32,340 bases of DNA from Bacillota bacterium (GTDB taxonomy: Bacteria; Bacillota; Dethiobacteria; DTU022; UBA8154), in the NCBI GenBank assembly GCA_012837615.1, contig DUQX01000071.1, forward strand, positions 1-32,340, given 5' to 3'. Shown here one piece after another: positions 19,357-25,644 of this stretch. Each line of letters starts with the position of its first letter. Position 1 is the stretch's first letter. A program made the position numbers and the translations under genes. The notes beneath the pieces are model-generated. The model was not told the DNA's origin. It worked only from the letters and a program-made list of their open reading frames with translations, and made no database searches.

Positions 19357-20286
19357 TCATGAATAAACAGGAGTGCCGGTGTTTTGTGCATAGTTATGAA
19401 AAATTTCCATCAGTTTTTTAGTCATGGGGCCCGGGACACCACCGCCTATAGCACGCCCGTCAACAGAGGTTACGGGTACCAGTTCGGCAGCCGTTCCCGT
19501 TAAAAAACACTCCCCGGCAATATAAAGATCGTGCCGTGTGAAAGGAGCTTCTTTAACTGTAATCCCTTCTTTCGCCGCCAGCTCCATCACCGTATTGCGC
19601 GTTACTCCCTCCAGAATCCCCAGATAAATAGGCGGGGTTATCAGTTCTCCATACTTGTTTACGATAAACACATTGCATCCGGAACCCTCTACAACATAAC
19701 CCTGCTCATTTAGGACAATCGCATCCAGCACCCCTGCCTGGGTAGCCTCAATTTTAACCAGAATATTATTGAGGTAGTTCAGCGACTTAATACGCGGCTC
19801 CAACGTATTTGCATTGCGCTGGCGCGTTACAGCGGTAGTAACGCTTAACCCGTGATCATAGTACTCCTGAGCGTAAAGTGAAATCTTATCGGCAATAATA
19901 ACCACCGTAGAGCCGGAGCATTTTTGGGGGTCCAGGCCAAGGTCTCCGGGGCCACGGGAAACTACGGTCCTGATATAAGCATCCTGCAAGTTGTTGCGGC
20001 GCACAGTCTCCAGCGTAGCCTCTGCCATTTCTTCCATTGAAAGAGGAATATCGAGCAATAAGTGGTGCGCGGATTCATAAAGCCTCTGCAAATGCTCCTC
20101 CAACTTAAAAATGCGGCCATTATATGCGCGTATTCCCTCAAATACCCCATCACCATAGAGAAACCCATGATCAAAAACAGATACTTTAGCCTCTTCCCTA
20201 GAACAATATTTTCCATTAAGGTATATCTGCATACCTATACCGGTCAGACTCCCGGTATACCGGTTATCTGACTTACCTCCCTTCAA
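19357..20286 (-). CDS. ilvE: Branched-chain amino acid aminotransferase
   Basis: This PLP-dependent fold IV transaminase makes the final step to Val, Leu and Ile. The core reads VFDHGFLYGDGVFEGIRAYNGRI, the PLP lysine lies in EPRIKSLNYLNNILVK, and phosphate-binding segments include EGSGCNVFIV and TGTAAELVPV. The first possible start is TTG at 20286, preceded at 5 nt by AAAAAGGAG just after the T-box terminator. It adds 18 residues before MQIYLNGKY, where the family normally begins (ATG at 20232) but which lacks a spaced SD. I used TTG. It is the first gene of the T-box-controlled operon. Confidence 0.94.
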   Translation of the reverse strand: MKGGKSDNRYTGSLTGIGMQIYLNGKYCSREEAKVSVFDHGFLYGDGVFEGIRAYNGRIFKLEEHLQRLYESAHHLLLDIPLSMEEMAEATLETVRRNNLQDAYIRTVVSRGPGDLGLDPQKCSGSTVVIIADKISLYAQEYYDHGLSVTTAVTRQRNANTLEPRIKSLNYLNNILVKIEATQAGVLDAIVLNEQGYVVEGSGCNVFIVNKYGELITPPIYLGILEGVTRNTVMELAAKEGITVKEAPFTRHDLYIAGECFLTGTAAELVPVTSVDGRAIGGGVPGPMTKKLMEIFHNYAQNTGTPVYS

Positions 20287-20304
20287 TCTCTCTCCTTTTT
20301 ATCT

Positions 20305-20340
20305 AAAAAAACTCCCCCATCCATACAAGGGACGGAGGAG
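20305..20340 (-). terminator. T-box intrinsic terminator
   Basis: On the minus strand, CTCCTCCGTCC and GGATGGGGGAG form an 11-bp stem (with G-U pairs) around CTTGTAT, followed by seven T. It directly follows the T-box motif, as expected for the alternative terminator/antiterminator fold. Confidence 0.92.
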
Positions 20341-20570
20341 CGATCTCCGCGGTACCACCCTTCTTGCCCTATCATGAGGGCCTCCTCAAGCGCGAAACCT
20401 TTCCCTTTAACGGGGGAATGCCGTCCACCCTTACACAGCAGATCAGGTAATGAAGCAGTTGCCTTCAGGGAAGAACTCCAGGGCGACCAAAAGACAACTT
20501 TCCACCGGTTCCCAGCTTTTCCGGCTCTCTGCAGGAAAGGGCTGTCCTTTTATATCCCTGTCATTGTTTT
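20305..20570 (-). promoter_or_regulatory. T-box leader of the ilvEDBN operon
   Basis: The minus-strand leader contains the T-box motif GGGTGGTACCGCGG (20347-20360), which pairs with the acceptor end of uncharged tRNA. Stem I is recognisable: CAGGGA pairs with TCCCTG at the base, AAAGGACA pairs with TGTCTTTT above the specifier loop, and AGAGAGCCGG is the usual distal element. The specifier loop after TGTCTTTT reads GGTCGCC, so the specifier is most likely GUC (valine); this reading is inference. Low charged tRNA-Val would favour the antiterminator and operon expression. It ends in the terminator at 20305-20340. Confidence 0.93.
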
Positions 20571-20581
20571 GTACATCAGTT

Positions 20582-20660
20582 ACATTGTATTGCTTACCAT
20601 TCAGGATTGTATTGCCTGCTTACCGCTTACAAGCATGTTCAAGCATATGAATTTTCAAGC
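20582..20660. repeat. Direct repeats in the 5' part of the ilv leader
   Basis: On the minus strand, CATATGCTTGAA occurs twice, separated by AATT and followed by a partial CATGCTTG copy. GGTAAGCA plus AATACAAT then occurs twice. They lie between the promoter and stem I of the T-box and are not part of the standard T-box fold. Confidence 0.65.
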
Positions 20661-20688
20661 ATATGAAGGAAAAAATTAATTGTTATTA

Positions 20689-20717
20689 ATTATATATGCA
20701 CAAGGCCTCTTTGTCAA
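20689..20717 (-). promoter_or_regulatory. Consensus sigma-A promoter of the ilv operon
   Basis: On the minus strand, TTGACA (20712-20717) is followed by a 17-nt spacer and TATAAT (20689-20694). Both hexamers are perfect. The predicted start near 20682 gives a leader of about 400 nt including the T-box. Confidence 0.93.
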
Positions 20718-20805
20718 CAACTTATGGGATCGAGGTCTCTCTTTTCCTGCTTTAAAAAGCAGTTTTTTGATCCCACACCCACGAAGATTTTTATTCATAG
20801 ATGGC

Positions 20806-20833
20806 TAAGATGGCTAAGATGGCTAAAACTAAC
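20806..20833. repeat. Tandem 9-bp repeat GATGGCTAA x3
   Basis: Three consecutive GATGGCTAA copies are followed by a degenerate AACTAACTAA tail. The tract lies upstream of the ilv promoter in a gene-free stretch with no ORF. Confidence 0.6.
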
Positions 20834-20955
20834 TAATGATCCCGGATGGCCCACCTTATAATATAACCCCGTGCAGCAACCACTCAGAGCAAAACATAAA
20901 CAGAGCACAGGGAACGGCAGGTGTGTGGAAGCCACAGTATAAAAATTGCTTACCA

Positions 20956-21058
20956 CTCTGAGCGTAGTGTCACTTTGTATGTACTTGTCACTCTGAACGT
21001 AGTGAAAAGTCAGGATCCTTCGCTAACGCTCAGGATGACACCTTCGTCAGGATGACGA
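20956..21058. repeat. Imperfect inverted/dispersed repeat element
   Basis: CACTCTGAGCGTAGTG and CACTCTGAACGTAGTG occur 40 bp apart. They are followed by AGGATCCTTCGCTAACGCT, CAGGATGACA and CAGGATGACG. The composite resembles the small dispersed intergenic repeats of the CATCCTGAGCG type found in many bacterial genomes. That comparison is from memory. Confidence 0.5.
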
Positions 21059-21118
21059 CCTTGCGCATAGCTGAGCAGTTGCCCCATGTAGTTATCCCGT
21101 GTAGTTATCCCGGCAAAC

Positions 21119-21142
21119 CGCTATATATTTTACCATGGAACG
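21119..21142 (+). promoter_or_regulatory. Weak ModE-like site upstream of mop
   Basis: CGCTATA, ten bases, then TGGAACG. The left half matches a ModE half-site and the spacing equals the other sites in the window, but the right half keeps only four of seven positions. It lies 95 bp upstream of mop. Confidence 0.35.
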
Positions 21143-21236
21143 TATATCCAGGGCACAGATGGGAATTATAGAGTTCAGATATACCGGCATACATCTTAAA
21201 GAAGCGACTATCAAATAAAGGAGGTTATCACGCCTT

Positions 21237-21464
21237 ATGGGAACATCGGTTGCCTTACAAATTAGCGGCAGGAACAAGCTCAGAGGAAGAGTGATCAACA
21301 TTACACCCGGTATCGTAACCGCCGAGGTGGAAATCGATATCGGTAACGGCAACAGGATTACCGGGGTAATCACAAAAAATTCTCTGGAAGAAATGCAAAT
21401 TCAGACAGGGGAAGAGATCACGGCTCTGATCAAAGCAACCTCGGTCATGTTTATGAAAGAATAA
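21237..21464 (+). CDS. mop: Molbindin (Mop/TOBE-domain molybdate-binding protein)
   Basis: The 75-aa protein is a single TOBE/Mop domain. Molbindins oligomerise and store or buffer molybdate or tungstate in the cytoplasm. The signature is ISGRNKLRGRVINITPG, TAEVEIDIGNGNRITGVITKNSLEE and GEEITALIKATSVM, close to the family pattern. The ATG is preceded by AAAGGAGG at 12 nt, slightly long. It is the only plus-strand gene in the window and converges on the MoeA-like gene with a shared bidirectional terminator. The ModE-like regulator in this cluster lacks its own Mop domain, so this protein may supply the metal-binding function (inference). Confidence 0.93.
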   Translation: MGTSVALQISGRNKLRGRVINITPGIVTAEVEIDIGNGNRITGVITKNSLEEMQIQTGEEITALIKATSVMFMKE

Positions 21465-21574
21465 CCCCCCGAAAAGGCACGCCCTTGCCGGATAAAGCAA
21501 GGGGGCCAGGGGTAAGGCCTGCCTGTTTATTGCAAAGATAAACTTATGCAGGTTTTCTTTATTAAACTTTTTTT

Positions 21575-21605
21575 AAGCCTGTTTTTTGAAATAAAAAACA
21601 GGCTT
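21575..21605. terminator. Bidirectional terminator between mop and the MoeA-like gene
   Basis: AAGCCTGTTTTTT and AAAAAACAGGCTT form perfect 13-bp arms around GAAAT. T-rich and A-rich flanks serve both converging genes. Confidence 0.9.
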
Positions 21606-21619
21606 AAAATTTTTCATAA

Positions 21620-22645
21620 TCACCTGCTTTTTCCAAAATGGCACCTTGGGTAAGTACAATCAGGGCACGTGTAGCAAAGGCCGCCGTGGCCTAATGCAGT
21701 AATATCCCAAGCCTCTACCCGCTCCCCGGCCAATAATCTGGGTAAAACAAGATCAAAGATCGTCGTTTTATAATACATTACACTTCCGGGCAACCCCATA
21801 ATAGGTAGATCATCAAGGTATGCCAGCATAAACATGGCACCGGGCATTACAGGCGAACCATAGGTAACAAGCCGGCCACCTGCAGCTAAAATGGCTGCAG
21901 GCGTAACATCATCGGGATCAACAGCCATGCCTCCGGTAACAACTACCAATTGAGCCCCGGCATCCCGGGCTTTTTTTATGGCACCGGTGATCATTTGCTT
22001 ATCATCCGGCAAATAAGTCGTGCTGATTACTTCACAGCCGTATGTTTTAATTTTGGATTCGATTACCGGAGCAAATCCGTCGCGTACCTTGCCGGAATAC
22101 ACTTCATTTCCAGTTACAATTATCGCTATTGCCAGGGGGTTGAGCGTTTTAACCGTAATAACCGGCCCATTCTTTTCTATCAGTGACTTCATTTCTTCTA
22201 TCTTTGTTTTTTTTATGGTCAGTGGAACGATCTTGGCAGCGCCTATAAGATCACCTTTAGCGACAACGCTGTTATTGTGGATGGTAGCCACGACCATCTC
22301 CGGAATACTGTTTACACCTGATAATCCCTCAACATCAATTTTTAACAACCCATTTCTTCCTGCAAAGATATCGACCCTGCCCGTTTTTGCTTCCCCACAC
22401 ACCGTCCCTTCACCAATAATTTCTTCAGCAAGGGCAAGGGCAGCATCGTTTTCATGTAATTCATCCTTATCCAATTCATATACATAAATTTTATGTTTGC
22501 CCATTTCCAACAGCTGTGGAATATCCTCCTCCAGGATAATCCGTCCCTTACGAAAAGGAGCGCCTTTATACTTACCAGGTACAATCTTTGTCAAATCTTG
22601 ACCCAGAACCTGCCCGACCGCCTTTTCTACAGGTACAATTTTCAT
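21620..22645 (-). CDS. Molybdopterin-binding protein, MoeA/MogA-like
   Basis: The protein has an N-terminal MoeA-like region and a molybdopterin-binding (MoCF) domain: PLAIAIIVTGNEVYSGKVRDGFAP, VVVTGGMAVDPDDVTPAAI, and PVMPGAMFMLAYLDDLPIMGLPG. It therefore probably acts in metal insertion or MPT handling during molybdenum or tungsten cofactor synthesis. The C-terminus has a Cys cluster (CYTCPDCTYPRCHFGK, pattern CxxCxxCxxxxC) that could bind a metal. The ORF extends to 22705, but AGAGGGGT sits 6 nt before ATG 22645 (MKIVPVEKAVGQVLG), giving 341 aa. A strong ModE-like palindrome lies about 70 bp upstream. It is not the canonical MoeA, which is encoded at 24236. Confidence 0.88.
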   Translation of the reverse strand: MKIVPVEKAVGQVLGQDLTKIVPGKYKGAPFRKGRIILEEDIPQLLEMGKHKIYVYELDKDELHENDAALALAEEIIGEGTVCGEAKTGRVDIFAGRNGLLKIDVEGLSGVNSIPEMVVATIHNNSVVAKGDLIGAAKIVPLTIKKTKIEEMKSLIEKNGPVITVKTLNPLAIAIIVTGNEVYSGKVRDGFAPVIESKIKTYGCEVISTTYLPDDKQMITGAIKKARDAGAQLVVVTGGMAVDPDDVTPAAILAAGGRLVTYGSPVMPGAMFMLAYLDDLPIMGLPGSVMYYKTTIFDLVLPRLLAGERVEAWDITALGHGGLCYTCPDCTYPRCHFGKSR

Positions 22646-22713
22646 ATTCAACCCCTCTTTCAAGTTTTGTGCTGCTAAGCCGGCCGCCCAATGTAACTCT
22701 CTCACATTAATAT

Positions 22714-22743
22714 ATCCGTTATGTTAATGATAACATAGCGGAT
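22714..22743 (-). promoter_or_regulatory. ModE-like operator upstream of the MoeA-like gene
   Basis: ATCCGTTATGTTA and TAACATAGCGGAT form 13-bp arms (one mismatch) around ATGA. The core (22717-22740) is CGTTATG-N10-CATAGCG, the same half-site spacing as described for the E. coli modA ModE box as I recall it. On the minus strand a TATCAT -10-like hexamer (22727-22732) lies inside the site. Confidence 0.75.
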
Positions 22744-22838
22744 AAAAAAAGATAACCCTCTATTTTTTTTCCATCCCTTAAATATCCGTACGTAGTAGGG
22801 GCTTAAGTAGGGATATTGTTAATGTTTTTTAGCAGTTA

Positions 22839-24134
22839 TTATGTACTCCATTGAACAGTAACTGAACCGTATTTTTCACGCGCATAATCACAACACTTCA
22901 AGAAAACAGGCCTTCCGGTCGAAAGAAGAGCCTGAGCCAGGATGGCCTCTGCAAGGGGTCTAAAACCCCGCGGCACTTCTACAGCTCCATTACCATGTAC
23001 CAACTCAAGTTGCCCCCCGTTCAGCCCGATAGCCCAGGCAATAATACTTCGGTAATGTTCCGGGAATGAAAACCTGGAGTGTATCACCAGCTTTCCACTG
23101 CTATCGAGATTGGCAAACCCGATATTGTAAGCCCGGGGGTGGCAGATTGGTTCTGCCATCGCCTTATCGCCCTGCGCGTTGTTTGATATTACCGAAGCTT
23201 CCTCCTTCCTTAAAAATTTATATTTCGCTTTTACCTTTCGAGCAGCCTTAAGTGCATTTTGCAGGGAATCAGCACAAACAACGGCAAGCACTTCATCTTT
23301 GCTTTTTATTTCCTCTCTGCAGATACTGAGAATGGGGCGGTTAAACTCAAGCCCTTTCTCCTGTACAGAGGATGCCGGACCGCTTAAGTAATTGCTCCCT
23401 AAAACATCATGGGAAGTAATTATTCGGTTAACCCCGGGCACTTGCCACGCTTCATCTACTTCGACAGCTACCAATTCTGCATGAGAGACCCCGGTACGAA
23501 CCAGCACCAGGTGCAAAGCATCAGGTGGGATCCTGATACCCAGTTCGGGGACCGGGGTCCAAGTATCCGAATCGGCGGTAATAAAATCATACGCAACTTG
23601 TTGGAGATCAATCATTTTTTTGCCAAGCGGAATCCCTGCGGCCAGCTCATTAATACCAATTTCGCCGCGAACAACCCGGGCGGCATCCTCAATGGCACCA
23701 ATCCGCTTTTGCATAACCTTTTCGCTATTACAGCATTTAAAGGGCTGCTGATAAAACCAGCTCTGTATATCTTCCCTGCCCAGGAACGAATTGCTCTCCA
23801 ACATTGAAGCTCCGGCGACAATTGCCTTTCCGGAACAACGCAAGCAACCGGGGCTGTCATGGATGGCCCAGGCCAATTGCAGAGCTTGCAGGGTTCCGGC
23901 ATTTTTTATACCTTCTTTGGTAGTAACAACAGTAACATCAGGCAACTCCCCAAGAGCAATATTGCAGGCAAAAGCTGTTTTTCCATTGATAATGATAAAA
24001 CAATTTTCGCAGTCCCCTGCGCCGCACAGGCTAATATCCAGGAGCTGGTTTTGGAAAAGGACGGCCAGGGGCACCGCAGGATCTGCGACTACTCGCCATA
24101 AAACACCGTTTATATTCAGCTCTTTTTTTATCAT
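22839..24134 (-). CDS. Truncated aldehyde-oxidoreductase-like protein with 2Fe-2S domains
   Basis: The 431-aa protein resembles the first half of molybdenum hydroxylases such as D. gigas aldehyde oxidoreductase (~907 aa). Residues 1-75 form a plant-type [2Fe-2S] domain with CGAGDCENC and a fourth Cys at TAFAC. The second Fe-S domain starts with CLRC, but the usual CxC near NLCRCTG is replaced by KCC, so that cluster is doubtful. The a/b hammerhead follows, then only the start of the Mo-binding domain. The expected GGTFG-like cofactor loop reads GAVEVPRG, and the catalytic glutamate region is missing. It ends cleanly at TAATAA with no continuation downstream. It may be a retooled Fe-S protein or a decayed gene. 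Start: ATG, SD CTGGAG. A ModE-like site overlaps its promoter. Confidence 0.8.
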   Translation of the reverse strand: MIKKELNINGVLWRVVADPAVPLAVLFQNQLLDISLCGAGDCENCFIIINGKTAFACNIALGELPDVTVVTTKEGIKNAGTLQALQLAWAIHDSPGCLRCSGKAIVAGASMLESNSFLGREDIQSWFYQQPFKCCNSEKVMQKRIGAIEDAARVVRGEIGINELAAGIPLGKKMIDLQQVAYDFITADSDTWTPVPELGIRIPPDALHLVLVRTGVSHAELVAVEVDEAWQVPGVNRIITSHDVLGSNYLSGPASSVQEKGLEFNRPILSICREEIKSKDEVLAVVCADSLQNALKAARKVKAKYKFLRKEEASVISNNAQGDKAMAEPICHPRAYNIGFANLDSSGKLVIHSRFSFPEHYRSIIAWAIGLNGGQLELVHGNGAVEVPRGFRPLAEAILAQALLSTGRPVFLKCCDYAREKYGSVTVQWST

Positions 24135-24202
24135 CGGTAAACTCCAGAAAAGCTTCTTTACATCATGACTTCTTTCTTTTTAATCCACAGTTCTAGAAAC
24201 CC

Positions 24203-24226
24203 CGCTATGATAGTGTATTCATAACG
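24203..24226 (-). promoter_or_regulatory. ModE-like operator overlapping a promoter
   Basis: CGCTATG-N10-CATAACG lies within 12-bp arms (24199-24210 and 24219-24230). It covers the -10 and part of the spacer of the promoter at 24207-24235, a layout suited to repression of the aldehyde-oxidoreductase-like gene. Confidence 0.75.
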
Positions 24227-24235
24227 GGGTGTAAA
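24207..24235 (-). promoter_or_regulatory. Promoter of the aldehyde-oxidoreductase-like gene
   Basis: On the minus strand, TTTACA (24230-24235) and TATCAT (24207-24212) are separated by 17 nt. Each matches five of six consensus bases. The -35 begins immediately after the moeA stop codon. Confidence 0.7.
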
Positions 24236-25468
24236 TTAGAACTCAAAAATACTCCCAGCGTTATTAATCGGAATTACCGATACCATCGATTCCTCTTCTA
24301 CCGGGGGATGCCCTGCCTGCAAATCAATTAACGCATTGTAGTTTAACAACGATCTCAGCATCGTTGATTTTTGACCGGGTAATATTTTTACCTTGCCTAC
24401 ACCTTCCTCAACAAACATCCGCCCCCGCAAAAAACGGCGAGTTTTTCCGCTTTTACGGTATTCGTCAATACAGACTGCCGTGGTTATTTCCGGAGTAAAA
24501 GCTAAGCCCTGCATTTGACGCAAAACGGGGGAAACCAAAAGGTGATACCCTACCAAGCATGCCGAAGGATTGCCGGATAAGGCCAATACCGGTTTGGAAC
24601 CCCACAGTCCGCCGCCGGAGTGGCTGCCGGGTTTGGCCTGGATACCCCAGAATAATATGTTTACCCCCATTTCACTTAGGAGCGGTAATGCCTGGTGATC
24701 AAATTCCCCCAAAGCAGTGCCTCCGGTTGTAATAACCAGGTCTGCCTTATTGAACATCTCCTCCATTGTTTGCTTAAAACTGTCCCTGGTGGAGGTTCCC
24801 CTCATATACTTTACACCGACTATTTGTCCCCCATCCTGGAGGACCAGCGATTCCAATATCGGCCCGTTGCTGTCTCTGCTCTCCCCCGCTACAGGCGTTA
24901 AATGATGGGGAATTATATCCGGACCTAAACATAGAATCGCCACAGAAGGACGGCGGTTGACCAAAACCTTTTCTTGACCGAAAGCCGCCAACACACCCAG
25001 GGCTCCCGGAGTTAGCCGAGAATTGCGCCACAGGATTAAATCGCCTTCCTTAAAATCTTCCCCCTGAATTTTAACGTTAGCACCAGGGGCAATTTCCTCC
25101 TCAAGTATCAAGTAATTATCCTTTAAAACAGCTAATTCTTCGGGTATTACCGCCGCCGCACCCTCCGGCAATACTCCGCCGGTGACCACTTTTACAGTAT
25201 TACCCGGGGTAAGAGGATAAGCAGGAATTTCCCCCGAACCGAGCTCTTTCCCATTTAAGAGCTCACAGCCTCCGTGCAAGTCTTTTTTATGGACAACAAA
25301 TCCGTCAACCGCAGATTGCGCACAAGATGGCAAATCCCAGGCAGCTACCACATCTGCAGCAGCAATGCGATGTAAAGAGTCCATCAGCGATACGGTCTCC
25401 GGCTGAAGCGGAATCGTTACATTATGAAGCATCTCCCATGCTTTTTCAACAGCCACATCTGTAAGCAT
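24236..25468 (-). CDS. moeA: Molybdopterin molybdotransferase MoeA
   Basis: MoeA inserts molybdate (or tungstate) into adenylated molybdopterin. At 410 aa it has the family length and all four domains: the N-terminal DLPSCAQSAVDGFVV (normally P-x-x-S-A-V/M-DG-(F/Y)A), the GEDFKEGDLIL and LTPGALGVLAAFG segments, the MPT-binding domain with DLVITTGGTALGEFD and KPGSHSGGG, and the C-terminal beta domain. LALSGNPSACLVGYHLLV is conserved. The ATG follows GGAGG by 8 nt. It lies between the truncated hydroxylase and the orphan oxidoreductase in a cofactor cluster. The upstream 176-bp gap holds one ModE-like half-site (25582-25588) but no full box. Confidence 0.94.
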   Translation of the reverse strand: MLTDVAVEKAWEMLHNVTIPLQPETVSLMDSLHRIAAADVVAAWDLPSCAQSAVDGFVVHKKDLHGGCELLNGKELGSGEIPAYPLTPGNTVKVVTGGVLPEGAAAVIPEELAVLKDNYLILEEEIAPGANVKIQGEDFKEGDLILWRNSRLTPGALGVLAAFGQEKVLVNRRPSVAILCLGPDIIPHHLTPVAGESRDSNGPILESLVLQDGGQIVGVKYMRGTSTRDSFKQTMEEMFNKADLVITTGGTALGEFDHQALPLLSEMGVNILFWGIQAKPGSHSGGGLWGSKPVLALSGNPSACLVGYHLLVSPVLRQMQGLAFTPEITTAVCIDEYRKSGKTRRFLRGRMFVEEGVGKVKILPGQKSTMLRSLLNYNALIDLQAGHPPVEEESMVSVIPINNAGSIFEF

Positions 25469-25644
25469 CTTTTAAACCTCCGCCTGAGATGACCAGTAAA
25501 TAAGTAGCAATTACCCCACTTCCTATCATTCAATTAAAAGCAAACAGCTATTCCATTTTTGAAAATAGTGTTAACGGTTGCCATAATGACAAAACATTAC
25601 CCTTTCCGAAAAGCCTTATCCGGGTGCCTCCGTTGGCTACCATC

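Larger units (their letters stand above)
20718..21236. other. Repeat-rich gap between the ilv promoter and mop
   Basis: About 520 bp hold no believable gene. Seen here are the GATGGCTAA tandem, the CACTCTGAACGTAGTG / GATCCTTCGCTAACGCTCAGGATGACA-type repeat (20956-21058), two copies of TGTAGTTATCCCG (21087-21112), and a weak ModE-like site (21119-21142) ahead of mop. The overlapping ORF calls are short and lack ribosome sites. Confidence 0.6.

Noticed and set aside
20374-20679. 101-aa plus-strand ORF upstream of ilvE
   Set aside because: It lies antisense to the T-box leader and its repeats, and has no ribosome site or recognisable domain.
21092-21373. 93-aa minus-strand ORF overlapping mop
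   Set aside because: It is antisense to the recognised mop gene, is low-complexity hydrophobic and has no upstream signals.
24199-24230. Inverted repeat after moeA read as a terminator
   Set aside because: It has only a TTT tail, and it overlaps a 17-bp-spaced promoter with ModE-type half-sites. An operator fits better, though a dual role is not excluded.
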